From: DASRDE01 sp035938175
GTDB taxonomy: Bacteria; Vulcanimicrobiota; Vulcanimicrobiia; Vulcanimicrobiales; Vulcanimicrobiaceae
Length of the DNA: 64,000 nt
Assembly (NCBI GenBank): GCA_035938175.1
Contig: DASZHD010000027.1
Span: forward strand, 1-64,000
Reading direction: 5' to 3'
Shown here: piece by piece, positions 24,068 through 32,675 of the stretch
Layout: each line of letters opens with the position of its first letter
Numbering within the stretch: the first letter of the stretch is position 1
The notes under the pieces: generated by a model
Database searches by the model: none
The model's input: only the letters and a program-made list of their open reading frames with translations
Told to the model about the DNA's origin: nothing
Program-made: the position numbers and the translations under genes

Positions 24068-25170
24068 GGCGTCACCGTCGGCTCGTCGCGCGGGTGTTTT
24101 GCGCTGGGGCCGCCGTATGCGTTGGATGGTTCTTGTCCCACTTTCGTTTCGCCCAGCAGCGTATCGTTCACGAAGAAGTAGATGGCCGACGTACCGACGG
24201 TGGTTACATTGAAATCGAACTTCTGCCCGGGCTGCGCGTAGCCGTCGTACAGATCGTAGCTTCCGGTTGCATCGCTCACCGAGAAGCGCACGTGCAGCGC
24301 CTGATTCTGCCCATTCTCCGCCGGCGGGACCGCAGCCAAGATATGCGTCTGGTGCAAGATGTAGCCGGACTCGTTCGGCCCCGCGCTCACGTCGAAGTTC
24401 ACGACGTCATACGGTCCGATAACCGTTCCCGCGTCCGGTTTTTGACGCACGACTTCGCCATGCTGCGGACCGTCTTTGCCGAGCGGCGTCCATACGACTT
24501 GCCCGATTTTGATATGCTCCGCGGTCGCCAAACCGCGCGCTTCGTCGATCGTCATGCCCGTGAAGTTCGGCAACTTGATCGACGTTATGCCGCCCTTGCT
24601 CACGAGCAACGACACGTTCGTACCTTCCGTCACACTCACGCCCGGCTCGGGATTCTGCGAGATCACGTGATCCGGCGGAATATCGTCGTTGCGAACGTAC
24701 TCGGTCTTCGTAACCTGCAAACGCGAATGCGAGAGATCGAGTTTCGCATCGCGTACCGACTGATAACGCACGTCGGGCATCAGGATCGTTTGCATGCCGT
24801 CGCTGATCACGAGCGAAATCTGACGGCCTGCGCGCACGCGCATCCCGGATTGCGGCTCCTGGCTCAGGATGACGCCTCTGGGATATTGCCCGCTGCTGGC
24901 GTGCCCCGCGATCGACGATTTCAGATTCATGCGCGCAATTTCGTTTACGGCGTCCGGTTGCGCCATGCCGATGAACGAGGGAACGGTTATCGTATTGGGC
25001 CCGGGCAGCAGAAACTGCTGAATCGCGTGACCGAACCACACGAGCACGCCTACGAACGTGGCAAAAACGATGGGAAAGACCCAATCGCGCGGCAGATATC
25101 GCTCGATGACGGGTCTGGAACTTTCGCCCGCCTCGCGCACTTCGCGCGGCGTGGATGCCGTTCTACGCAA
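24064..25170 (-). CDS. PASTA-domain membrane protein without kinase
   Basis: The 368-residue protein has a cytoplasmic N-terminus of about 25 residues, one transmembrane segment (VFPIVFATFVGVLVWF, about 31-50), then three PASTA repeats (about 58-125, 128-190, 195-268) and a C-terminal beta domain (about 280-350). PASTA domains bind peptidoglycan fragments or beta-lactams. In many bacteria a Ser/Thr kinase precedes such repeats; here none does. I infer a receptor or scaffold for wall sensing, not an enzyme. The start is TTG 25170, overlapping the yebC stop by eight bases (TTGCGTAG), and the stop overlaps rpe (GTGA). Confidence 0.9.
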   Translation of the reverse strand: MRRTASTPREVREAGESSRPVIERYLPRDWVFPIVFATFVGVLVWFGHAIQQFLLPGPNTITVPSFIGMAQPDAVNEIARMNLKSSIAGHASSGQYPRGVILSQEPQSGMRVRAGRQISLVISDGMQTILMPDVRYQSVRDAKLDLSHSRLQVTKTEYVRNDDIPPDHVISQNPEPGVSVTEGTNVSLLVSKGGITSIKLPNFTGMTIDEARGLATAEHIKIGQVVWTPLGKDGPQHGEVVRQKPDAGTVIGPYDVVNFDVSAGPNESGYILHQTHILAAVPPAENGQNQALHVRFSVSDATGSYDLYDGYAQPGQKFDFNVTTVGTSAIYFFVNDTLLGETKVGQEPSNAYGGPSAKHPRDEPTVTP

Positions 25171-25906
25171 GAGCTTGCAGCGCCGCCTCGCTGACTTCCA
25201 AATTCGAAAACACGCGCTGCACGTCTTCGTGTTCGTCGAGCGCTTCCAGGAAGTTGAGCGCCGCCGTCAACTCGTCGCCCTGCAGCGACACTTTCTGTTT
25301 CGCGCGCACGCCCAAATACACATCGGAGATTTTCAAACCTGCATCGCGCAGCGCGTCGCGCGCTTCGGCCAGCATGGCCGGTTCGGTGTAGATCTCGGTG
25401 GGCTCGCCGTATTCCAAATCCAGCACGCCGTTTACGAGCGCAGCCTCGGTGATCGCATCTTCACCGCGGCCTTGTGGATCGACCACGACAATGCCGACCG
25501 GATCGAACATCCAGCCCACACTGCCCGACTCGCCCATCGTGCCGCCGTTCTTGCTGAACAGAAACCGCAGTTCGCCTGCCGTGCGGTTTCGATTGTCCGT
25601 TGCCGCATCGACGACGACGGCAACCGCGTGCGGGCCATAGCCTTCGTACCGGATCTCCTCGATCTCTTTTTCGCCCGAGCCGCCGGAGCCGCGCGCGATC
25701 GCGCGCTTGATGTTGTCCTGCGGCATGTTGTTTTCGCGCGCTTTTTCGACGGCCATCTTCAAGCGATAGTTCGCTTCCGGATCGGCGCTGCCGGACTTTG
25801 CCGCGATGATGATCTCTTTGCTGAGTTTGGTGAACAGCGCCCCGCGCTGCGCGTCGACCTTACCCTTCTTCAGACGAATGTTGTGCCACTTGGAATGACC
25901 GGACAT
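25163..25906 (-). CDS. yebC: YebC/PmpR family regulator
   Basis: The 247-residue protein is a full YebC family member: MSGHSKWHNIRLKKGKVDAQRG at the start, FTKLSKEI, NYRLKMAVEKARENNMPQDNIKRAI, GYGPHAVAVVVDAATDNRNRT, the KNGGTMGESGSV segment and a final domain (YLGVRAKQKV). These proteins bind DNA or assist translation elongation at proline runs, depending on the member. It is 15 bases downstream of the glycosyltransferase gene and overlaps the PASTA gene at its 3' end, so it sits inside the operon. Confidence 0.96.
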   Translation of the reverse strand: MSGHSKWHNIRLKKGKVDAQRGALFTKLSKEIIIAAKSGSADPEANYRLKMAVEKARENNMPQDNIKRAIARGSGGSGEKEIEEIRYEGYGPHAVAVVVDAATDNRNRTAGELRFLFSKNGGTMGESGSVGWMFDPVGIVVVDPQGRGEDAITEAALVNGVLDLEYGEPTEIYTEPAMLAEARDALRDAGLKISDVYLGVRAKQKVSLQGDELTAALNFLEALDEHEDVQRVFSNLEVSEAALQALA

Positions 25907-25921
25907 AGGGCCGCCTTTCTC

Positions 25922-28900
25922 CTACACCCAGTGACTTCCTAGCCACATGCGCGCGTTCCATGAATTCCACGGTACCGGCGTACCGGCGAGAATGGGATAA
26001 AACCAAATAAACGCCAGAACGACGGCTGCGCAGTACGCGCCGACGGCGACACGTGCCGCAAGCCGCGCCCACGACTCGGTGTATTGCCAGTTCCAAATGC
26101 GCTGTAGAACGATCACGTTGCACAGTACGATCAGCGGGATGTCGACGTAAAAGTGATACGCGAACGTGATGCGCGGAGAGCGCGCCCACGGAAGCCATTG
26201 AAACAGATACGCCAGCACGAGCAACGCATAGCCCTTGTTCTTCTCGCGCCAAGCCAGCAGCGCTACCAGCGGCACGCACACCAAACCGAACCACATGATC
26301 AGCGGATTCGGCAGCGAGATCACCTCTGAAACGCAGCACGCGGCGGGATTATTTGCCGCTGCGCCCACGCGCAGATCTTTCCAATAATAGGCGATCGGGC
26401 GCAGATCCAGCGGCCACTGCCACCACGCCGACTGATACGGATGCGTTGCCGTCAGCGTGTCGTGATATTCGAACATCGTATATTGGCGATAGACCAAATC
26501 GGTGACGTTCTTGATCTCGATGTGCCGGAAGAAATCCGGAATCCACGCGCAGACGTAGACGGTCATGCTCAAAAAGACGATCGCCGACACGGCGACGTCC
26601 AGCCGGAAGCCGAACGGATTTCCCCAGTGTTTGATCTTGCCGTCACGCAGGTAGCGCTGCAGCCAGACCAGGCCGACGACGACGAAGGACACGCCGTACG
26701 CCATCACGCCGTACCATTTGCTCGCAACCAGTGCGCCCAGCAGCAGCGTAAAGACGATCAGCCAAAGCGTCGCGTGGCGGCCTTCTTGCCGCTCCCCCAT
26801 GTCGTCGACGACCAGTCCGGGCGAATACGTTGCACTGCCCTCCGGCGTCGCGTAGTTCACCGCGGGTTCGCGTGTGTACGTTACGGTTGCCTCGCCGTCT
26901 TTGGCGGTAAGATCGGTTTTTGTAACGCGGGTCACGAGCCCGGCGCGCGGATTCTTACGCTGCGAATCGATCTCTCCGCCGTCTGCGGTCTTCAACACGA
27001 ACGCGTCGCCGGTGCGAACGGCATGGGATCCGTCCGCGTACGTAATAAACTCGCCTTCCGGCCGCATAAAGCGCGGAAGCACCCATAACCGCAGCGCGAG
27101 ATACCATCCGAACGAGAAGTACAAGCCCGAAACGATAAACGACGCGACGGAATGCGGCGCCGGCGAGAGCGACGCTGCGAGCGATCCGCACACAAATCCT
27201 AGCAGCAAGCCGCCGGCGGCGCAGATGGCCGCGCGCTGCGGCGTGTGCGGTTCGTACGGGCGATCAACCGACAGCGAGGCGATCCAATACCGGTAGAACG
27301 CGTACAGCGTACCCAGCGAAAAGACGATGACGATGCCTTCCGGCGTTGCGATGCGCGACTGCACGAAGTGCATGCCGTCGGCAGTAAACATCAACGCCGC
27401 GATTGCTGCAAACACGGTAGATCGCGTCAGCCGCTTCGCAAATGCGTACAACACGACGACTGCGATCGCGCCAAATACCACATCGAGAAAGCGCCAGCCG
27501 TGGGGGTTGTCGCCGTGCGCCATGCCGCCGAACATCATCGTCGAGAGCGTGATGATCAGTTTCGTCAGCGGCGGATGCGTGTTCTCGTAGATGTACTTAT
27601 TCGTAAGGTACTCTTCGGCCGCCCGGGCGAAATAGATTTCGTCGAAAATCTTTTCGTTCGGCAACCAATAGTTCACATAGGAAACGACGAACGACACGAC
27701 GCCGAAGAACCCGGCCATCAGGTAATCCAGCGGCCACACCATCGCCGAGAGGCCCTCGCGCGGATTGAACCAGGTGCGCGCGCGCGCCAAGCCTTGCAGA
27801 ATCGCCGCTTCCCCCGCGAAGCCCGACGTCTTGACTTCTTCCGCAGACTGCCCCAAGAACACGTAGCCCAAGAAGAAAAACGTTGCAACGTTCAAGATCG
27901 AGAGCGGATGCGTCACCATCGGCCACATATCCGCCGCGTTCACGCCCGGGGTTTGCACCGTCATCACGTGCAGATACGTCAGCGAATACCATAAGTTGAC
28001 GAAGAGCGTGACCGAAAAAATCACCGCGGCCCACAGATAGCGGCGCGCGAACGGAATGCACGCCATCGTAAAGACCAGGCCGTCATAGATGTAGCGTTCG
28101 TGCATGCGCGTGGAGAGCATATAGAACGCGAGCGTCAGCAATGCCGCCGACTCGAGCAGTCCTCGCTGCGTGCGGTCGGCGACGTAGCGCACGACGATCA
28201 GCACCGTTGCCGCCGCGACCAGCAAAATGCCCCAAAAATACTGCGGCCAGGGACCGATCGTTTGCGAATCGGCTTGCCAGAACGATTTCATGCACGACCA
28301 CAAATTGAACGCGTTCACGGAGTTGTAGGCGTACACGTTCTTTCCGAAGTCGTATTTCTGATACAGGAAGGCGAATGCATTGGCCGGATTGAGCGTCGGA
28401 TGGAACGGTACGGTGATCAGAAACGCTAGCGCGATCGCAGCCAGCATACCGTAGCCGGTCGCCAGCACGCGGCTCTTGCGCCGCTCCTCGGGCTGCACGA
28501 ACGCAAACGCCACGAAGAGCGGAATCAGCACCGCGGCCTGCGGCTTGATCAGCAGCGAGAGCGCCAGCGAAAGCCACGCCAGCACGATGTCGTTGTTGCC
28601 GTGTTCTTCCGATCGCAGCAGCAAATATATCGCCAGTAAAGAGAGCCCCGCGGAAATCGAATCGACCTGGCCCCACGCCGCTGAGATAAAAATCACCGCG
28701 GGGTTCAGAATGAACAGCGCGGCAACGATCAGGGCCACACGCTGGGATGCGAACCGGCGAACGATTGCGTATAAGAGTACGCCGTCCACCAGATCCATCA
28801 GCACCGCGGGAAGTTTGACAAGATATTTCAGAACGTCGTAATTCTGATGCGGTGAAATCAGCGTGAATAGATGGCCGACTACCCACAACACATAAAAATA

Positions 28901-29140
28901 CGCCGGCGGATAATCCGCAAAACTGGTGGAGCTGTAGAACTGCGAGATGGGATGCTGAACCAGCGTCATGGCCCAGGCTTCGAAGGTGCTGACGTCGCTC
29001 TTGAATCCTTCGTTGCCCATGAACAGCAGGCGAATCAGGAATCCGACCCCGGCGAGAAGCCACACTGCCCAGACCGCAGGCGCAGCGGAATGCTCCTGCG
29101 CGCGGACCGTGCTTTGCATCTCCGCTTTGGTCATGCTCAC
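25922..29140 (-). CDS. Double GT-C glycosyltransferase (PMT-type C-terminal half)
   Basis: The 1072-residue membrane protein appears to join two GT-C fold units. Residues about 20-435 have many helices and signatures of a polyprenyl-linked mannosyl/hexosyltransferase (SDVSTFEAWA, SFADYPPAYFYVLW). Residues about 460-1072 match the PMT/GT39 fold: NEKIFDEIYFARAAEEYL with the D-E pair in the first loop, ENTHPPLTKLI and DVVFGAIAVVVLYAF. A soluble beta-rich insert lies at about 690-790 (EFITYADGSHAVRTGDAF). It probably glycosylates exported proteins or envelope polymers using polyprenyl-phosphate sugars. The gene lies 23 bases after the polyprenyl synthase. GTG 29140 and ATG 29134 are both possible starts. 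Confidence 0.88.
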   Translation of the reverse strand: MSMTKAEMQSTVRAQEHSAAPAVWAVWLLAGVGFLIRLLFMGNEGFKSDVSTFEAWAMTLVQHPISQFYSSTSFADYPPAYFYVLWVVGHLFTLISPHQNYDVLKYLVKLPAVLMDLVDGVLLYAIVRRFASQRVALIVAALFILNPAVIFISAAWGQVDSISAGLSLLAIYLLLRSEEHGNNDIVLAWLSLALSLLIKPQAAVLIPLFVAFAFVQPEERRKSRVLATGYGMLAAIALAFLITVPFHPTLNPANAFAFLYQKYDFGKNVYAYNSVNAFNLWSCMKSFWQADSQTIGPWPQYFWGILLVAAATVLIVVRYVADRTQRGLLESAALLTLAFYMLSTRMHERYIYDGLVFTMACIPFARRYLWAAVIFSVTLFVNLWYSLTYLHVMTVQTPGVNAADMWPMVTHPLSILNVATFFFLGYVFLGQSAEEVKTSGFAGEAAILQGLARARTWFNPREGLSAMVWPLDYLMAGFFGVVSFVVSYVNYWLPNEKIFDEIYFARAAEEYLTNKYIYENTHPPLTKLIITLSTMMFGGMAHGDNPHGWRFLDVVFGAIAVVVLYAFAKRLTRSTVFAAIAALMFTADGMHFVQSRIATPEGIVIVFSLGTLYAFYRYWIASLSVDRPYEPHTPQRAAICAAGGLLLGFVCGSLAASLSPAPHSVASFIVSGLYFSFGWYLALRLWVLPRFMRPEGEFITYADGSHAVRTGDAFVLKTADGGEIDSQRKNPRAGLVTRVTKTDLTAKDGEATVTYTREPAVNYATPEGSATYSPGLVVDDMGERQEGRHATLWLIVFTLLLGALVASKWYGVMAYGVSFVVVGLVWLQRYLRDGKIKHWGNPFGFRLDVAVSAIVFLSMTVYVCAWIPDFFRHIEIKNVTDLVYRQYTMFEYHDTLTATHPYQSAWWQWPLDLRPIAYYWKDLRVGAAANNPAACCVSEVISLPNPLIMWFGLVCVPLVALLAWREKNKGYALLVLAYLFQWLPWARSPRITFAYHFYVDIPLIVLCNVIVLQRIWNWQYTESWARLAARVAVGAYCAAVVLAFIWFYPILAGTPVPWNSWNARMWLGSHWV

Positions 29141-29163
29141 GCGAACGTTCTCCCGGGCGCCCG

Positions 29164-30159
29164 CTACGAGGACGCCAGCTCCAGCGAACTCAACAAAAAG
29201 TCGCGAACGCCCGCCACGGGGTGGCGCTCCACGACTGCCAGATGTTCGGCAATTGCGGCTTGGGCGGCCTCTTTAGCGCCTACCTCGTCGAGCGCTTCGA
29301 CCACGCTTCGGACGTCCGCCTCGTCGAGCGCCTGGCTGCCAAGGTAAGCGTCCTCGATGCGGCAGCGCGCGGGAGACGGAGGACCCGCGAGTGCCCAAAC
29401 AACCGGGAACGTCCATTTCCGCCGCGCGATGTCGTTGAAGCGGATCTTTCCGGTCGTCTCCAGCGTGCCCCAGACGCCCAACACGTCGTCGCGTATCTGA
29501 AACGCCAGACCGAACGCGCGCCCCAACTCCCGGTACCGGCGCACGGCAGCCGTATCGCACGGCGCGCACAACGCACCCAATTCGGACGAAGCGCCGAATA
29601 GCGCCGCGGTCTTTGCCCCGATCATGCGGTGATATTCGGCCAAGTCGACCGACGGTGCGCGCTCGAACGCGAGGTCCATGGATTGTCCGTCACACATCGT
29701 TTCATGCGCTTCGTGCAGCGCGCGCACCATGCACAGCACGCGTTCGTCGGAATGCCGCGCGGTCGCGTTCATCAGAACGAGAAAACTGATCGCGCACAAC
29801 GCATCGCCCGCGTTCAGAGCTTGCGGAATTCCGTAAACCGTCCAAAGCGTCTTTCGGCCGTGGCGCAATTCGTCGCCGTCTTCGATGTCGTCGTGAACCA
29901 GCGAATAATTGTGCAGAATCTCAACCGCCGCAGCAGGATCGAGCGCGTCGTCGAGGCGCGCGCCTTCGGCTTCCGCAACCGCCAGCAGCAGCCTGGGGCG
30001 CAGCCGCTTTCCGCGGCGCGCGGGGCCGTATTCACCGTAACCAAAGTGATAGAACAGCATGTCCGACACGTGACGCGAGCCGCGATAGTCTCGGATTAGC
30101 CCTTCAAGGTGCTGTTCGAAAGCGTCGTTATGTTCGCTCAAATCGTTCCGGTAGCGCAC
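29164..30159 (-). CDS. Polyprenyl diphosphate synthase, DDxxG second motif
   Basis: The enzyme condenses isopentenyl diphosphate with an allylic diphosphate. The 331-residue call (GTG 30159) has the first Asp-rich motif in LVHDDIEDGDELRHG and, in RIRDDVLGVWG-type position (FQIRDDVLGVWG), a second motif reading DDxxG rather than DDxxD; actinobacterial GGPP synthases show the same change. RGKRLRPRLL is the usual GKRLRP. A TTG at 30141 or a GTG at 30204 are alternatives; the chosen start overlaps the plsC end by about 30 bases. Its neighbours suggest it feeds carrier lipids for the following glycosyltransferase. Chain length cannot be read. Confidence 0.88.
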   Translation of the reverse strand: MRYRNDLSEHNDAFEQHLEGLIRDYRGSRHVSDMLFYHFGYGEYGPARRGKRLRPRLLLAVAEAEGARLDDALDPAAAVEILHNYSLVHDDIEDGDELRHGRKTLWTVYGIPQALNAGDALCAISFLVLMNATARHSDERVLCMVRALHEAHETMCDGQSMDLAFERAPSVDLAEYHRMIGAKTAALFGASSELGALCAPCDTAAVRRYRELGRAFGLAFQIRDDVLGVWGTLETTGKIRFNDIARRKWTFPVVWALAGPPSPARCRIEDAYLGSQALDEADVRSVVEALDEVGAKEAAQAAIAEHLAVVERHPVAGVRDFLLSSLELASS

Positions 30160-30727
30160 GGATCGCGCCCATGACCTCTTCCGTAAAGTTCGCCATTTCC
30201 TCACGCGTGGCTTTCCGGTCGAGCGGCAAGGTCATCGGCGGACCGAAGTACACCGAAATCCGGTGCAGACGTTTCGCTTGGGAGGTACCGACGATGCGGG
30301 CGGGCACCACGGGGGCGCGGGCAAGCGAGGCCAGCAGCGCCACCCCGGCCCGCGCCTGCGTGCTGCCCTCCAGATTGCGCGTGCCCTCCGGGAAGATGCC
30401 GATCGCGCCGCCGCGCCGCAAAACTTCGACCGAGCGCTTTATGCCGGCTGCCGCGGAGCCCTCGCGATCGACGGGATATGCGCCCAACGCGGAAATCAAC
30501 GGGCCCAATACCGGAATATCGAAGAGCTGCTTTTTCGCCATGTATTCGATGCGCCGCGGACACGCTGTCCCCAGCGCCGGCGGATCTAAATAGGAAACGT
30601 GATTGCACGCAACGATTAGCGGACCGGTTTTCGGCACGTTTTCCGCGCCCCGTACGCGCATGCGCCACACCGTTCCCAGCACGCCCCACAGCGTGTACTT
30701 CGCCATGTCGTAGAGCGCGTTAACCAT
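30128..30727 (-). CDS. plsC: 1-acyl-sn-glycerol-3-phosphate acyltransferase
   Basis: PlsC adds the second acyl chain to make phosphatidate. The 199 residues contain the four acyltransferase blocks: NHVSYLDPP (catalytic His-Asp), a block around AKKQLFDIPVLGP, FPEGTRNLEG, and VVPARIVGT. One N-terminal hydrophobic stretch (YTLWGVLGTVW) likely anchors it to the inner membrane. It begins 50 bases after the cmk stop with repeat units in between, and overlaps the next gene. Together with PlsX (1.7-2.7 kb) it covers two of three early glycerolipid steps. Confidence 0.94.
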   Translation of the reverse strand: MVNALYDMAKYTLWGVLGTVWRMRVRGAENVPKTGPLIVACNHVSYLDPPALGTACPRRIEYMAKKQLFDIPVLGPLISALGAYPVDREGSAAAGIKRSVEVLRRGGAIGIFPEGTRNLEGSTQARAGVALLASLARAPVVPARIVGTSQAKRLHRISVYFGPPMTLPLDRKATREEMANFTEEVMGAIRALPERFERT

Positions 30728-30739
30728 TGCGGCTCGCTT

Positions 30740-30820
30740 TAGTCATGCTGAGGTAGCCTAGTCATGCTGAGGTAGCCTAGTCATGCTGAGGTATCGAAGC
30801 ACCCTGAGGAATCGAAGGGC
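30740..30820. repeat. REP-like repeats between cmk and plsC
   Basis: Two 19-bp direct copies of AGTCATGCTGAGGTAGCCT (from 30741 and 30760) are followed by a full 41-bp unit (30779-30820) reading GTCATGCTGAGGTATCGAAG and onward. The full unit lies inside the cmk reading frame. On the cmk strand it reads CCTTCGATTCCTCAGGGTGC first, the opposite of its orientation relative to the other three genes with such repeats at their 3' ends. Confidence 0.88.
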
Positions 30821-31490
30821 GCACGATCGCAAAAATCCGCCCCACCACCTCGTCCGCCGTCAAATCGCTCGAATCGATTCGCTGTGCGTCCGCCGCCTGG
30901 CGAAGCGGCGCGACGGGCCGGCTTTCGTCTAACCGATCGCGTTCCTCGATCTCCGTTTTCAGGTCGTGCAGGTTCACGTCGATGCCCGCGTTTTCGAGTT
31001 GCGCGCGGCGTCGCGCCACGCGCGCAGCGACGGACGCAGTCAAGAATATTTTGTACGCAGCGTCCGGCAGCACGACCGTTCCGATATCGCGGCCCGCCAT
31101 TACGACCGGACCCTGCGACGCAATGCGGCGCTGCTCGCGAACCATCGCGTCGCGCACGCGCGGATGCGAAGCGATCGTCGAAACGACGGCGGTGACTTCG
31201 GGCGACTCCAATTCCTTTTGCGTGAGCTCGATGGCGCCGCAATAAATCCGAAATCCGAGCGGCGAGTTGCGATCCAACTCGACGTGAATACGATGGGATT
31301 CCAGCAGCCGCACCAGCGCGTTTTCATTGTCCAGATCCGTTTGGTTGCGCAGCGCCGCGTATGCCAGCGCCCGATACATCGCGCCGGTGTCCAAATAGAG
31401 AACGTTCAACTTGTCGGCCAAGCGCCGCGCGACAGTCGTCTTTCCCGAGGCGGCGGGGCCATCTATGGCGATGTGGAGATCCCGGTGCAC
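30777..31490 (-). CDS. cmk: Cytidylate kinase with repeat-encoded C-terminus
   Basis: Cmk phosphorylates CMP and dCMP. The 237 residues have the P-loop DGPAASGKTTVARRLA (near residue 10), DTGAMYRALAY, and AGRDIGTVVLPDA. The core ends near VGRIFAIV; the last 14 residues (RPSIPQGASIPQHD) are the direct translation of a REP-like repeat unit, and the TAG stop lies at the joint with the next partial unit. The tail is probably tolerated rather than functional. The start is GTG 31490. The cmk-plsC pairing (often with der or rpsA) is common in bacteria. Confidence 0.95.
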   Translation of the reverse strand: MHRDLHIAIDGPAASGKTTVARRLADKLNVLYLDTGAMYRALAYAALRNQTDLDNENALVRLLESHRIHVELDRNSPLGFRIYCGAIELTQKELESPEVTAVVSTIASHPRVRDAMVREQRRIASQGPVVMAGRDIGTVVLPDAAYKIFLTASVAARVARRRAQLENAGIDVNLHDLKTEIEERDRLDESRPVAPLRQAADAQRIDSSDLTADEVVGRIFAIVRPSIPQGASIPQHD

Positions 31491-31783
31491 GCCGGGGAGG
31501 TTTTGCGCGGTCGGGACCCGGGCCTTTTACGTTCGCCCCCGATCGCGCGTCCAAAACGGAGGCGCAGCCCCTCAGCGCGGCTTTTCTCCGTCGCAAATAA
31601 AGGTTGCCGTCCGTTTCCGAGGTTAGAGGCGCTGGGCGAGAGCAAGAACCGACAACGCGAATGCTTGAGCTTCAAGAAATCGCAACGGAGACTGAAACAG
31701 TGGAAAGTAAATGTCGCATAACATATTCCTGGGCACCTAATAATCCTAGTGTCAGTACGACGATTCAAGCCTGCCGTAACGGA

Positions 31784-32593
31784 ATGAGGCGGTCCCGGAT
31801 ATTATCGGTCTTCACTTTGATCGGTATTTTGGTTCTCGTCAACTGCTCGGCGCGTACATCCGACCCGGCGGGGCAGATTGTAGCAAGCACCGATCGCCCA
31901 GGATTGTATATTTTGCAGCCCGACGGCACGTCGATGGCACCCAAAGGTCAACCCATTCCCTTTCAAAGCTGGGGTCAACCCGGCGGGTTGCCGCCGCCGT
32001 TACTGTGGATTCCTGATGAAGCGCACGGCGATCACGTGCTTCGAGAACTGCGCGAACGTTTCGTCGGGAAGACCGTGCATGGTTATGGCGGCGTTGCCAT
32101 GTCATGTCCGCCACAATGGACTCACCTATACGGTCCGAGCGCGCCACTTCGCGTAGCGTCGGTCTTACGTGACACCGGCCTAATTGAATCGGTCGGCACC
32201 GGAACACAGCTCGGAATCGGCGCGTACGGACCGGCTTTCTACGCGAAAGATCCAATCCGCATCGTTTTTGACGATTCGAAAGTTCCCTATAGCGGGATAA
32301 ACTATCATATTGGCGGCCATCCAGGGCGCTGTCCGGCCCTGGTGCTTGCGGATTTCCAAGTCGATTTGGCTATCACGACACGCCGCGCACCGACTGGCGT
32401 TACGTCAACAAGTGAACCGCTCCACATTGGAATGAGCCGCACTTCCGTTGTTTGGAGTCGAGGCTACCCCTGGGAGATTGCAGACAGGCAAACGCTGCTC
32501 AAAGAAAACGTTTGGCATTACGGCGTTGGGCTTTCCGCCTATACCGTTTCATTTGAGAGGGGTCGGGTAGTACGGATTTCCCGGCATGTTTAA
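31784..32593 (+). CDS. Secreted or lipoprotein hypothetical protein
   Basis: The 269-residue protein has a signal sequence with a hydrophobic core (ILSVFTLIGILVLVNC); LVNC resembles a lipobox but Asn before Cys is unusual. The mature part has several Gly/Pro-rich segments (GQPGGLPPPLLWIPDEAHG), HGYGGVAMSCPPQW, and a final region (GMSRTSVVWSRGYPWEIADR) that recalls SmpA/OmlA-like or BamE-like domains, where a short GMS/T...VxxxxGxP phrase is typical. That resemblance is weak. I chose ATG 31784; the frame is open upstream to 31604 without signal-like sequence. The 293-base gap before it holds nothing I can identify. Confidence 0.65.
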   Translation: MRRSRILSVFTLIGILVLVNCSARTSDPAGQIVASTDRPGLYILQPDGTSMAPKGQPIPFQSWGQPGGLPPPLLWIPDEAHGDHVLRELRERFVGKTVHGYGGVAMSCPPQWTHLYGPSAPLRVASVLRDTGLIESVGTGTQLGIGAYGPAFYAKDPIRIVFDDSKVPYSGINYHIGGHPGRCPALVLADFQVDLAITTRRAPTGVTSTSEPLHIGMSRTSVVWSRGYPWEIADRQTLLKENVWHYGVGLSAYTVSFERGRVVRISRHV

Positions 32594-32675
32594 AGCGCAA
32601 CCTTTTGTTCGAGTCTTCACGCAACCGCCTATAGTCATCTCGTACGCCTGAAAAATTCGGCGCAGTCGCCCGATG

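Noticed and set aside
24094..25194. 366-residue plus-strand ORF
   Set aside because: It is the antisense shadow of the PASTA gene, with Arg/His-rich GC-bias composition.
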